From positions 20,204 to 84,203 of the forward strand of contig NZ_KQ948857.1 of assembly GCF_001514215.1 (NCBI RefSeq): DNA of 64,000 nt. Direction: 5' to 3'. Source of the stretch: Streptomyces bungoensis (GTDB lineage: Bacteria; Actinomycetota; Actinomycetes; Streptomycetales; Streptomycetaceae). Each line of letters opens with the position of its first letter. The stretch's first letter is position 1. The notes under the pieces are model-generated. The model did no database searches and was not told where the DNA came from. It worked only from the letters and a program-made list of their open reading frames with translations. The position numbers and the translations under genes are program-made. Below are positions 50,898 to 60,267 of the stretch, piece by piece.

Positions 50898-51194
50898 GGT
50901 CGCTCCCCTCCCTCATGCCCCCGTTGCCTGTGACGGTGGTGCGTGACGGTGCTCGGCGGTGCGTGGTGCTGTGCGGTGTGCGGCCGTGCTCGGAGGCGCC
51001 TGGTCGCGCTGTCGTATGTCGCATGCCCTTGCCATGTGCGCGGTCGGTCCCAGCACATCACATTACGCACGGGGACGGTCACTATTCGTTGCGAATTGAC
51101 CTGAAGTGGAAGACGGAGCTCCGGTACGGCGGGGTGTCGGGCGGTCCGCGGGCCGGTGCCGGGGGGCCTGCCGGGCCGGTGTCCGCGGGCGGCG

Positions 51195-53213
51195 TCAGAC
51201 GAGCCGCACCGGCTTCTCCGGGCGTATGCCGGACGCGGCCAGCCAGTCGCGCAGCGGGCCCGGGTCTCCCTCCTCGATCAGGTGGAGAACCCTGGGGGCG
51301 AGGTCGGCGGCTCTCTCGCCGCCCAGCAGCAGGGAGGGCCCGTCGAGCCAGTCGAGGGCGGGAGCCGCGCCGGCCGTGTCGACGGCGGCGCAGCACACCA
51401 TCGCGGTGACGTGGTCGGCGAGGACCTCGCGGGCCGTGCGCGGGGGCTGCAGCGGGACGAGTGGCAGCGCGCCGTCGTCCCACAGCGCCGTGTCCGGAAC
51501 CGGTCCCCCGGCGGTCGCCCCGCTCGGCGCCCCGCACTCCTCCCGGGCCAGCGCCGCGGTCAGCCCGGCGGCGAGGGCGGCACTGCGCTCGGTGCCGGGG
51601 CCGGTGTCGTCGTCCAGGCCTGGGCCGAGGTCGCCGTCGAGGTGCTCGCCGAGGTGCGCTTCCTGGTGTTCGTCGAGGTGCGCGTCGTCGTCCTGGTGGT
51701 CGCCCTGGTGGTCGCCCTGGCCGGCGTGTCCGTCCTGCCGGTGGTCGACGTGCTCGGCGTGGCGCTCGTCCCCCTGCCGGGAGGCGCCGTCGCCGGAGTC
51801 CCGGACGGGGCGGTCTGCCGGGCGCCGGTCTCCGTGGCCGTGCGGGTGGCCGTCCGGTGCCGTGGCGGAGGCCTGGCCGCCCTCGGCGCGCCGGCCCCCC
51901 GTGGACGCGGCGGCCCGTTCGGTGAGGTGGTCGAGGACCCGGGAGAGGGTGGCGCCGCCCGGGTCGGGGGCCCCGTGGTGAGGGGCGGGGCGGACGCCGA
52001 GGGAGTCCAGGACCCGGTGCAGGCGGGCGGCGTCCGCGCGCCAGGTGCGGTCCACGACCTCCTCCGGATACGCCTGCCAGTCCACCGGCGCCCAGTCCTG
52101 CCCGCACTCCGCCGGGCCGCCGTGGAAGAGGCGGGCGGCGAGCAGGGACGCGGCCTCGTCCACCGCGCCGGGCTCCTCCAGCAGGTCGCAGGCGGGCCGC
52201 TCGCCGAGGCGGGAGGTGAAGCCCTCGGCGAGGCGGTCGCGGCGGGACAGCTCGGTGAGCGCCGCCACGACGCCCGCGTCCAGCCGGGAGGGCCAGCGGC
52301 CCATGCGCCAGGCGGGCAGTGCCACCCGTGTGAGCAGCCGGTCCCAGCCCGCGTAGGCGAGGCCCACCTGTTCCTGGGCGACGATCCGCAGCCCGTAGTC
52401 CACGGCCTGCGCCCGCTCGGCCGCCGCCGCGGCGACCCCGCGCTCCATCAGCGCCGCGTGCTCCCGGCACCCGCGCAGCAGCAGCCGGGCGACCCAGCCG
52501 AGCACCGCGCACACGCCCCGGGTCAGCGGGCAGCGGCCCGGTGTCGCGGCGACGGCCACCGCCGCGTCCAGACCCCGCACGAAGCGGCGGGCGGCGGCTA
52601 TGTCCGGCTGGGCCGAGGGCCCCGTACCGGCGACGACCGGGGCGAGGACCGCCCGCAGCTCGCCGACGCGCATCCACCACAGGAACGGGGAGCCGATGAC
52701 GAGGACGGGCGCGGGGACGGCCCGCCGGTGGGCGCCGAAGCCGGAGGCCTGCCCGGGGGCGGCCGTCCTACCGTCGTGCTCCGGACGCGGGGGCGGGCCG
52801 TGGGCCGGGTGGGTGCGGTCCTCCAGCCAGCTGTCGCAGTCCGGGGTCAGCGCTATGGCGGAGGGCGCCGGCACGTCGAGCCGGTCGGCCAGTTCGCGCA
52901 CCAGCCGGTACAGGTCCGGGGCGGAGCTCTCCGCTATCGGGACCGTGGGGGTCACGGCGGGGCGGGCCCGGGCCACGACCACCGCGATGCCGGCGGCGGC
53001 CAGCAGGACCAGCACGGCAGGCACGCCCACGGCCCAGCGGGCGGCGTCCCAGCCCGGGCCGGCGAGCCGGCCGGTGGTGCCGCCGGCCAGCAGGATCACC
53101 TCGGCGGCGGCGGGCAGCAGGGCCACGCCCAGCGCCCGGCCCCGGACGCGCAGCACGGCCAGGGCTCGCGAACGCGCCGCCCGCGCACCCAGCTCCACAC
53201 CGATTCCGGTCAT
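51195..53213 (-). CDS. Large Streptomyces membrane protein with M48-like segment and His/Asp-rich insert
   Basis: 672 residues. Two membrane spans lie near 27-50 and 60-82. The region YRLVRELADRLDVPAPSAIAL (about 102-122) and SPFLWWMRVGELRAVLAPVV resemble M48 membrane-peptidase surroundings. However, the zinc HExxH is replaced by a segment without His, so peptidase activity looks lost. Around 440-530 there is an unusual insert rich in His, Asp, Gln and Glu (GDHQGDHQDDDAHLDEHQ). The C-terminal 130 residues are of unknown fold. It lies between the amidase-like gene and purD in the conserved core. Function unknown. Confidence 0.78.
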   Translation of the reverse strand: MTGIGVELGARAARSRALAVLRVRGRALGVALLPAAAEVILLAGGTTGRLAGPGWDAARWAVGVPAVLVLLAAAGIAVVVARARPAVTPTVPIAESSAPDLYRLVRELADRLDVPAPSAIALTPDCDSWLEDRTHPAHGPPPRPEHDGRTAAPGQASGFGAHRRAVPAPVLVIGSPFLWWMRVGELRAVLAPVVAGTGPSAQPDIAAARRFVRGLDAAVAVAATPGRCPLTRGVCAVLGWVARLLLRGCREHAALMERGVAAAAAERAQAVDYGLRIVAQEQVGLAYAGWDRLLTRVALPAWRMGRWPSRLDAGVVAALTELSRRDRLAEGFTSRLGERPACDLLEEPGAVDEAASLLAARLFHGGPAECGQDWAPVDWQAYPEEVVDRTWRADAARLHRVLDSLGVRPAPHHGAPDPGGATLSRVLDHLTERAAASTGGRRAEGGQASATAPDGHPHGHGDRRPADRPVRDSGDGASRQGDERHAEHVDHRQDGHAGQGDHQGDHQDDDAHLDEHQEAHLGEHLDGDLGPGLDDDTGPGTERSAALAAGLTAALAREECGAPSGATAGGPVPDTALWDDGALPLVPLQPPRTAREVLADHVTAMVCCAAVDTAGAAPALDWLDGPSLLLGGERAADLAPRVLHLIEEGDPGPLRDWLAASGIRPEKPVRLV

Positions 53214-53430
53214 GAACGGACCTCACCCCCTCCCTGCCGATCCCCCGCTGTCCTGGCGTTGCTCACTCCCCCACTGTGGCACCCGCCACCGACATCGCAA
53301 TGCCGGTGGGCCAAGTGCCGGAACGCTTGCGCCGCACCCTAGTTGGGGCTCCGGCCCTCGTCAGCCGGATGGGCGATTGCTCACTCGATGGAATGGCTTT
53401 GGTCAGAGCTGGGCGACAGACAGCAAAGAT

Positions 53431-53458
53431 CAGGCCCCGGATTTCCGTCCGGGGCCTG
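53431..53458 (-). terminator. Terminator of purD
   Basis: CAGGCCCCGGA and TCCGGGGCCTG form a perfect 11-bp stem around TTTCCG, 19 bases past the purD stop. Confidence 0.85.
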
Positions 53459-53476
53459 GTCCGACGCAGGGGCAGG

Positions 53477-54727
<1,251 letters not shown>

Positions 54728-54816
54728 GGGGTCAGCCTACTGGCAAGGTCGCCGAAGCCCGGGGGCCGGGGATCCTGTGCGTTCCTCCAAAGGACCCTTC
54801 TCCGCCCTGCTCGCTC

Positions 54817-57174
54817 CTACTCGTTCGTGAACTCCTCGACGACCGTCGCCCCCAGTTCCCGCACGATCAGCTCGTGCCCGGACAGGGCCGACTCGTCGAG
54901 GTCGGGGTCGTCGTCCTCGGGGATGTCGTCCTCGGGGGCGACCGGGGCCGGCTCGGGCTCCGGGGCGGGCCGCGGAGCGGTGGCGGCCGGTGCCGGGGAC
55001 GCCGTGCCGTTGCCGCCGTGGTGCGCGGCGGACGCGGCCGGCTGGGGCGCCGCCGGGCGCGGGGCGGCCGGGGGGCCGCCGTGGCCGCCGCCCGCGGGCG
55101 GTCCGCCGTAGCCGCCACCGCCGCCTCCGCCGAAGCCCGGCTGGCCGCCGGACGGCGGGGGCGCGGAACCACCCGAGGGGTCGACGAGCGCCTCGATCTT
55201 CCACTGCACGTGGAACTGCTCGGCCAGCGCCTGCCGCAGCACGTCCTCGCTGCCGCTGCTCGCGAAGTTGTCGCGGGCACCGGCGTTGACGAACCCGATC
55301 TGGAGGGTGGTGCCGTCGAAGCCGGCCACCTGGGCGTTCTGGCTGAGCAGGATCCAGGTGAAGCGGCGGCGGTTCTTGACGGCCTCCAGGATGTTCGGCC
55401 ACAGCGTGCGCGGGTCGAGACCGCCGGCCGGCGGCGCGTACGCGGCGGAGGCCTGCGGCGGCGCGGCCGGGGCGGAGGCGGCGCGCGGGGCTCCGCCCTG
55501 ACCGCCCGGACCGCCCGCGGGGGCGGCTGCCGGCGACGGCCGGTTGCCACCGCCGCCCGCGGGCGCGGCCGTGGGCCAGCCACCGGGACGCCGTCCGCCG
55601 CCGGCCGGGGCCGCCGTGGGCCAGGCGCCGGGTGCCTGCGCGGCGGGTGCCTGCGCGGCGGAAGGCTCGGGAGCGGGGGCGGGGGCGGCGGGGGCGGGGG
55701 CGGGAGCGGGAGCCGCTGGAGCAGGAGCGGACGCCGGAACGGGACCGGCGCCGTGTCCACCCGGGGGAGCCGCGACCGGGGCGGGCGGCGGCGCGGCGAC
55801 CGGCCCGCTCCCGCCACCCGGCCCTTGCGCACCCGCAGGAACCCCCTGGCCCCGCACGGCCGCCCGGGCCGCGGCGACGCCACCACCGGGCGGAACCGGC
55901 GCGCCAACGCCACCGCCGCCCTCGCCGGCCGTGCGGCCGTGGGTGTCCACGTGGGCAGGGGCCCCGGGCCCGGGGACGTACCCCATGGCGGGCGTGCCGC
56001 CGCCGCCCGAGAAGCTGATGCCGCGCTCCAGCCGGTCGAGGCGGGCCATGACCGACCGCTCGTCGCCGTAGGCGGCCGGGAGCAGCACGCGCGCGCAGAT
56101 GAGCTCGAGCTGGAGGCGGGGCGAGGTGGCGCCGCGCATCTCCGTGAGGCCCTCGTTGACGAGGTCGGCGGCGCGGCTCAGCTCGGCGGCGCCGAACGTG
56201 GAGGCCTGGGCCTGCATGCGCTCCAGCACGTCGGCCGGGGCGTCGATGAGCCCCTTGTCCGCCGCGTCCGGCACGGCGGCGAGGATCACCAGGTCCCGCA
56301 ACCGCTCCAGCAGGTCGGCGACGAACCGCCGCGGGTCGTTGCCCCCCTCGATGATCCGGTCGACGACCTCGAAGGCGGCGGCCCCGTCACCGGTGGCGAA
56401 GGCCTCGACGACGGAGTCGAGGAGCGATCCGTCGGTGTATCCCAGGAGGGAGGTGGCCATGGCATACGTCACACCCTCCGCCCCGGCACCGGCGAGCAGC
56501 TGGTCCATGACGGACATCGAGTCACGCACGGAACCCGCGCCGGCGCGCACGACGAGCGGCAGGACGCCGTCCTCGACGGGGATCCGCTCCTTGCCGCACA
56601 CCTCGCCGAGGTAGTCCCGAAGGGTGCCCGGGGGCACGAGCCGGAACGGGTAGTGATGGGTCCGCGACCGGATGGTCCCGATGACCTTCTCGGGCTCGGT
56701 CGTGGCGAAGATGAACTTGAGGTGCTCCGGCGGCTCCTCGACGACCTTCAGCAGGGCGTTGAAGCCGGCCGACGTGACCATGTGGGCCTCGTCGATGATG
56801 TAGATCTTGTAGCGGCTGCCGGCGGGCCCGAAGAAGGCCTTCTCGCGCAGCTCACGGGCGTCGTCCACGCCACCGTGGGAGGCGGCGTCGATCTCGATGA
56901 CGTCGATGGAACCGGGCCCGTTCCGCGCGAGGTCCTGGCAGGACTGGCACTCACCGCACGGAGTCGGCGTGGGCCCCTGCTCGCAGTTCAGGCAGCGGGC
57001 CAGGATGCGCGCGCTGGTCGTCTTGCCGCATCCGCGCGGGCCGCTGAACAGGTACGCGTGGTTGACCCGGTTGTTCCGCAGCGCCTGCTGCAGCGGGTCG
57101 GTGACATGCTCCTGCCCGATGACCTCGGCAAAGGTCTCCGGGCGATAGCGGCGGTACAGCGCGAGAGACGACAC
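54817..57174 (-). CDS. dnaX: DNA polymerase III subunit gamma/tau
   Basis: 785 residues. Clamp-loader AAA+ region: ALYRRYRPETFAEVIGQEHV, Walker A GPRGCGKT (45-52), zinc cysteines 61, 64, 73, 76 and 79, and IIDEAHM. Domain III ends near 370. A very long Pro/Ala/Gly-rich linker (about 400-570) follows, then the tau C-terminal domain (TLWPNILEAVKNRRRFTWILL) and another Pro/Gly-rich stretch before the acidic end. No slippery A-run for programmed frameshifting is seen. The GTG at 57174 starts SSLALYRRY; the longer frame lacks support. Confidence 0.96.
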   Translation of the reverse strand: MSSLALYRRYRPETFAEVIGQEHVTDPLQQALRNNRVNHAYLFSGPRGCGKTTSARILARCLNCEQGPTPTPCGECQSCQDLARNGPGSIDVIEIDAASHGGVDDARELREKAFFGPAGSRYKIYIIDEAHMVTSAGFNALLKVVEEPPEHLKFIFATTEPEKVIGTIRSRTHHYPFRLVPPGTLRDYLGEVCGKERIPVEDGVLPLVVRAGAGSVRDSMSVMDQLLAGAGAEGVTYAMATSLLGYTDGSLLDSVVEAFATGDGAAAFEVVDRIIEGGNDPRRFVADLLERLRDLVILAAVPDAADKGLIDAPADVLERMQAQASTFGAAELSRAADLVNEGLTEMRGATSPRLQLELICARVLLPAAYGDERSVMARLDRLERGISFSGGGGTPAMGYVPGPGAPAHVDTHGRTAGEGGGGVGAPVPPGGGVAAARAAVRGQGVPAGAQGPGGGSGPVAAPPPAPVAAPPGGHGAGPVPASAPAPAAPAPAPAPAAPAPAPEPSAAQAPAAQAPGAWPTAAPAGGGRRPGGWPTAAPAGGGGNRPSPAAAPAGGPGGQGGAPRAASAPAAPPQASAAYAPPAGGLDPRTLWPNILEAVKNRRRFTWILLSQNAQVAGFDGTTLQIGFVNAGARDNFASSGSEDVLRQALAEQFHVQWKIEALVDPSGGSAPPPSGGQPGFGGGGGGGYGGPPAGGGHGGPPAAPRPAAPQPAASAAHHGGNGTASPAPAATAPRPAPEPEPAPVAPEDDIPEDDDPDLDESALSGHELIVRELGATVVEEFTNE

Positions 57175-57226
57175 GCTTACGAGGTTATAGGCGCCCACCG
57201 ACAACCAGCCCCGCCCGCAAACACAA

Positions 57227-57316
57227 GGGCCCCCCACGCACCCGCCAGAGCCGACCTACCCTTGCTGCCTTCCGGCCCTGGGGGAGTTCAGTCAGATAGC
57301 GCCGCGTGAGGGGCTG
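57227..57316 (-). ncRNA. ffs: Signal recognition particle RNA, small bacterial type
   Basis: Read on the minus strand, GGGCCGGAAGGCAGCAAGGGTA is the conserved SRP domain IV (GGAA tetraloop and symmetric loop). The flanks GCCCCTCACGC and GCGTGGGGGGC pair to close the long hairpin. The gene lies just upstream of dnaX on the same strand, a frequent arrangement. Ends are estimated to within a few bases. Confidence 0.93.
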
Positions 57317-57390
57317 CGCCCACAGTACCCGATCGCGGCCTGCCGGAACGAGTTCGCGAGCACCCTCCTCGGTCATGTAATGTTTCCGGC

Positions 57391-57478
57391 GGAGGATTCG
57401 CCTAGAGGCCTAGGGCGCACGCTTGGAAAGCGTGTTGGGGGCAACCCCTCACGAGTTCGAATCTCGTATCCTCCGCCA
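57391..57478 (+). tRNA. tRNA-Ser (GGA)
   Basis: Class II tRNA with a long variable arm (TTGGGGGCAACCCCTC). The anticodon is GGA in the loop TTGGAAA, the acceptor GGAGGAT/ATCCTCC, the discriminator G. A CCA follows at 57476-57478, unlike the other tRNAs here. It is divergent from the SRP RNA gene. Confidence 0.95.
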
Positions 57479-57500
57479 GTGCCTCACCGGGCACGATGTC

Positions 57501-57530
57501 GAAGGGCCCCACCGCGAGGTGGGGCCCTTC
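57501..57530 (+). terminator. Terminator of tRNA-Ser
   Basis: GAAGGGCCCCACC and GGTGGGGCCCTTC form a perfect 13-bp stem around GCGA, 22 bases after the tRNA. Confidence 0.85.
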
Positions 57531-57713
57531 GGCGTTGTCGGTCTCAGGTGTCGCGGAGCATGACTCCCGTCACACCCGCCACATGCGTGTACCGGGCGCA
57601 CTGGTCGGGCGACGACAGCCCCCGTCCTCCGTCCATGGTGCCCCGCCGGCCCGGGGCCGGGCGCTACCGTAGCCACGCATCGACTGCCCGACAGCGCCGA
57701 AGGAGCGAGCGGC

Positions 57714-58124
57714 ATGGAGATCGTGACGTCGCAGAAGATCACCACCTTCCTGATGTTCGAGGGCGACGCCGAGGACGCGATGGCCTTCTACACCTCGCTC
57801 TTCGACGACGCCGAGGTCGTCAGCGTCAGCCGCTACGGTGCCGAGGGTCCCGGCAAGGAGGGGAGCGTGCAGCACGCGACGTTCTCGCTCGCCGGGCAGC
57901 AGATCATGTGCATCGACAGCCCCGTGGAGCACGGCTTCACCTTCACGCCCGCGGTCTCGCTCTTCGTGCAGTGCGAGGACGAGGCCGAGATCGACCGTCT
58001 CTACGCGGCCCTCGCCGAGGGGGGCAGCGTGCTCATGCCGCTGGGCGACCACGGCTTCAGCGCCAGGTTCGGCTGGGTCAACGACCGGTTCGGTGTCTCC
58101 TGGCAGCTGAACCTGCCCGCGTGA
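57714..58124 (+). CDS. VOC/PhnB-like glyoxalase-fold protein
   Basis: 136 residues of the 3-demethylubiquinone methyltransferase-like/PhnB group: ITTFLMFEGDAEDAMAFYTSLF, FSLAGQQIMCIDS, FTPAVSLFVQCEDEAEIDRL and GFSARFGWVNDRFGVSWQL. The family has a beta-alpha-beta-beta-beta fold and varied, mostly unknown activities; the metal-site residues are only partly conserved. GGAG... precedes the ATG. It overlaps the next gene by 4 bases. Confidence 0.88.
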   Translation: MEIVTSQKITTFLMFEGDAEDAMAFYTSLFDDAEVVSVSRYGAEGPGKEGSVQHATFSLAGQQIMCIDSPVEHGFTFTPAVSLFVQCEDEAEIDRLYAALAEGGSVLMPLGDHGFSARFGWVNDRFGVSWQLNLPA

Positions 58125-58507
58125 GGCCGGTCGGCCGCGTCGTGCGGCGCGTGGCCGTGGTCGCCCTGGGTCCGGCGGTCCTCTGCCTCGCCGGCTGCGA
58201 CCCGGATCCGACCGACCCCGAGAACGTCGCGCCGATCACCCTGGCCAACGGCACGTCCCACGCCGTGCACGTCTTCTGGTGCGCCGGCGATGCGGGTGAC
58301 GCGTGCACCGAGCAGGAGAGTCTGGGAGTCGTCGCCGCGCGGGGCACGCGTCGGGTACGCGTCTCGTCCTACGAGGTGCTGCTGCGGGTCAGCGCCTCCC
58401 CGGGCCCGGACGGTTACGTCTGCCGGGACGGCGCCCCCGGTGGCCGGGTGACGCTGAGCAGGTCGTACGCCTCGGTGGGGGCCGCGTACGACCACTGTTC
58501 GCACTGA
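58121..58507 (+). CDS. Small putative lipoprotein
   Basis: 128 residues. The start is a basic N-terminus followed by a hydrophobic stretch and the lipobox LAGC (Cys about 26). The mature part has four further cysteines that could form disulfides (VFWCAGDAGDACTEQE, YVCRDG, DHCSH). No known domain is recognised. The GTG overlaps the VOC-protein stop (GTGA), so the two are translationally coupled, though no functional link is evident. Confidence 0.75.
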   Translation: MRPVGRVVRRVAVVALGPAVLCLAGCDPDPTDPENVAPITLANGTSHAVHVFWCAGDAGDACTEQESLGVVAARGTRRVRVSSYEVLLRVSASPGPDGYVCRDGAPGGRVTLSRSYASVGAAYDHCSH

Positions 58508-58545
58508 GGGTGCCCGGTGCCCGTCCGGGTCCTCGTGGTACGGCC

Positions 58546-59997
58546 CTACCTCGGTGCCTGGAAGCCGCCGATCCTCTGCTCGAGCAGTTCGGCCAGCCGC
58601 AGGGGGGTGCGGTCCTCGAACATCGGACCGATGAGCTGCACTCCCACCGGCAGGCCCTCAGGGGTCCGGCCCGCTGGTACGGCGGTGGCGGGCAGGCCGG
58701 GCATGGTGGCCAGACCGGCCCAGACGAGCTGGTCGAAGAACGGACACTCGACGCCGTCGATGTCGATCCGGCGTTCCAGCAGATCGGGGTTGTGGTCGTG
58801 CGGGAACGCGGGAGTCGGCGTGATCGGGCACACCACGGCGTCGAACTCGGCGAAGAGCTGCCGCCAGCCGTGACGGTGGAGCTCGCGGCGGTTGTCCGCC
58901 TCGATCCAGTCGCGGTGGCTCAACACCATCCCGCGCAGCCGCGCCGCGTCGAGACTCTGGTCGTCCGCGCTCAGTCCGGCGGCGCGGGTCCGCAGCTGCT
59001 CGTACGCCTCGATGGGAAAGCGCGCGACGGAGCCGGAGAACAGCAACTGCGTGTAGAGCGTCCCGGCTTCGGCCAGGTCGGGCAGCAGCGGGCTGTGCCG
59101 TTCGACGCGGGCGCCGCCGTCGGCAAGCGCGTCGGCCACCCGGTTCACGCCCGCCCGCACGGCGGACCCGGTCGGAATGAGCGGATGCTCGTCGAGGACG
59201 AGGACCCGGAAGTCGCCCAGCCGCTGGTGGCGTGCGGGCGGCAGCCTCAAGTCGTGCGCCACGCCGAGCGTCAGCGGGTCCGGTCCGGCCATGACGTCGA
59301 GCAGGAGCGTGAGGTCGCGGGCGGTGCGCGCCATCGGGCCGACGACGGCGAGGTCGAGGTCGACCGGCAATGCCGGCGTGGTCGGCGGGACCATACCGCG
59401 GTTCGCCACCAGCCCGAGTGTCGGCTTGTGCGCGTAGACACCGCAGAAATGCGCGGGGGTGCGCAGCGAGCCGGCGAGATCGGAGCCGATGGACAACGCG
59501 CCGAATCCAGCCGCCAGGGCCGCCGCCGATCCGCCGGAGGAGCCGCCCGGCGTACGTTCGTGATCCCACGGGTTGTTGGTGGTGCCGTAGATCTCGTTGA
59601 AGGTCTGCAGATCCTGCAGCCCCAAGGGCACATTGGTCTTGCCGAGCACCACCGCGCCGGCGGCCCGCAGCCGCGACACCTGTACCGCGTCCTCGGCCGG
59701 CACGAAGTCCCGGTACCGCGGCATGCCCCAGGTCGTGGGCAGCCCGGCGACGTCGTAGGACTCCTTGACCGTCATCGGAACACCGAGCAGTGGCCCGTCC
59801 TCGCCGCGGGCGCGCGCCTGGTCGGCACGGCGCGCGGCGGCCCGCGCACGGTCGAAGTCCGGCACGCAGATCGCGTTGATCGCCTTGTCGTCCCGCTCGA
59901 TACGGGCGATCGCCTCGTCGGTGAGCTCCACCGATGTCACTTCACCGGCACGTAATGCGGCCACGAGTTCTTCGGCCGTCAGGAAATTCCGATCCAT
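58546..59997 (-). CDS. Amidase-signature family hydrolase
   Basis: 483 residues, full length. The Ser-cisSer-Lys triad is present: Lys78 in GVPMTVKESYD, the GGSSGGSAAALAAG signature (151-164), and Ser177 in GSDLAGSLRTP. These enzymes hydrolyse amides to acid and ammonia, or act as GatA-like or indoleacetamide/aryl-amidase enzymes; substrate is unclear. It is not GatA, because gatB and gatC are absent nearby and the substrate loops differ. The ATG at 59997 opens DRNFLTAEELVAALR. It is divergent from the FtsX-type permease. Confidence 0.9.
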   Translation of the reverse strand: MDRNFLTAEELVAALRAGEVTSVELTDEAIARIERDDKAINAICVPDFDRARAAARRADQARARGEDGPLLGVPMTVKESYDVAGLPTTWGMPRYRDFVPAEDAVQVSRLRAAGAVVLGKTNVPLGLQDLQTFNEIYGTTNNPWDHERTPGGSSGGSAAALAAGFGALSIGSDLAGSLRTPAHFCGVYAHKPTLGLVANRGMVPPTTPALPVDLDLAVVGPMARTARDLTLLLDVMAGPDPLTLGVAHDLRLPPARHQRLGDFRVLVLDEHPLIPTGSAVRAGVNRVADALADGGARVERHSPLLPDLAEAGTLYTQLLFSGSVARFPIEAYEQLRTRAAGLSADDQSLDAARLRGMVLSHRDWIEADNRRELHRHGWRQLFAEFDAVVCPITPTPAFPHDHNPDLLERRIDIDGVECPFFDQLVWAGLATMPGLPATAVPAGRTPEGLPVGVQLIGPMFEDRTPLRLAELLEQRIGGFQAPR

Positions 59998-60267
59998 GAA
60001 TCCGACCGTATCGGCCTCTGGAAGAGGCCATAAAACACCGATTCGCACAACGGGGATCGATCGGCGCCACACGGTAGGGACAACCCCCCGTGGCAGACGC
60101 CGGGCCGCCGCAGTGCGCCGATGCCGGGGTGCGGACGACTGTGGAGGCATGCATCCGTCGAACTCGGCGACCTCGCCGCACTCATGGCGCCCGCTCACGG
60201 GCGACGGCCGCCCCGGAGCGGGCCGGCTGGACGACACAGCGCGCGACCGGGGAGAGGGCGGGCCGTC

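Noticed and set aside
54874..57309. 811-codon plus-strand frame opposite dnaX
   Set aside because: Antisense shadow of dnaX, with no conserved domain.
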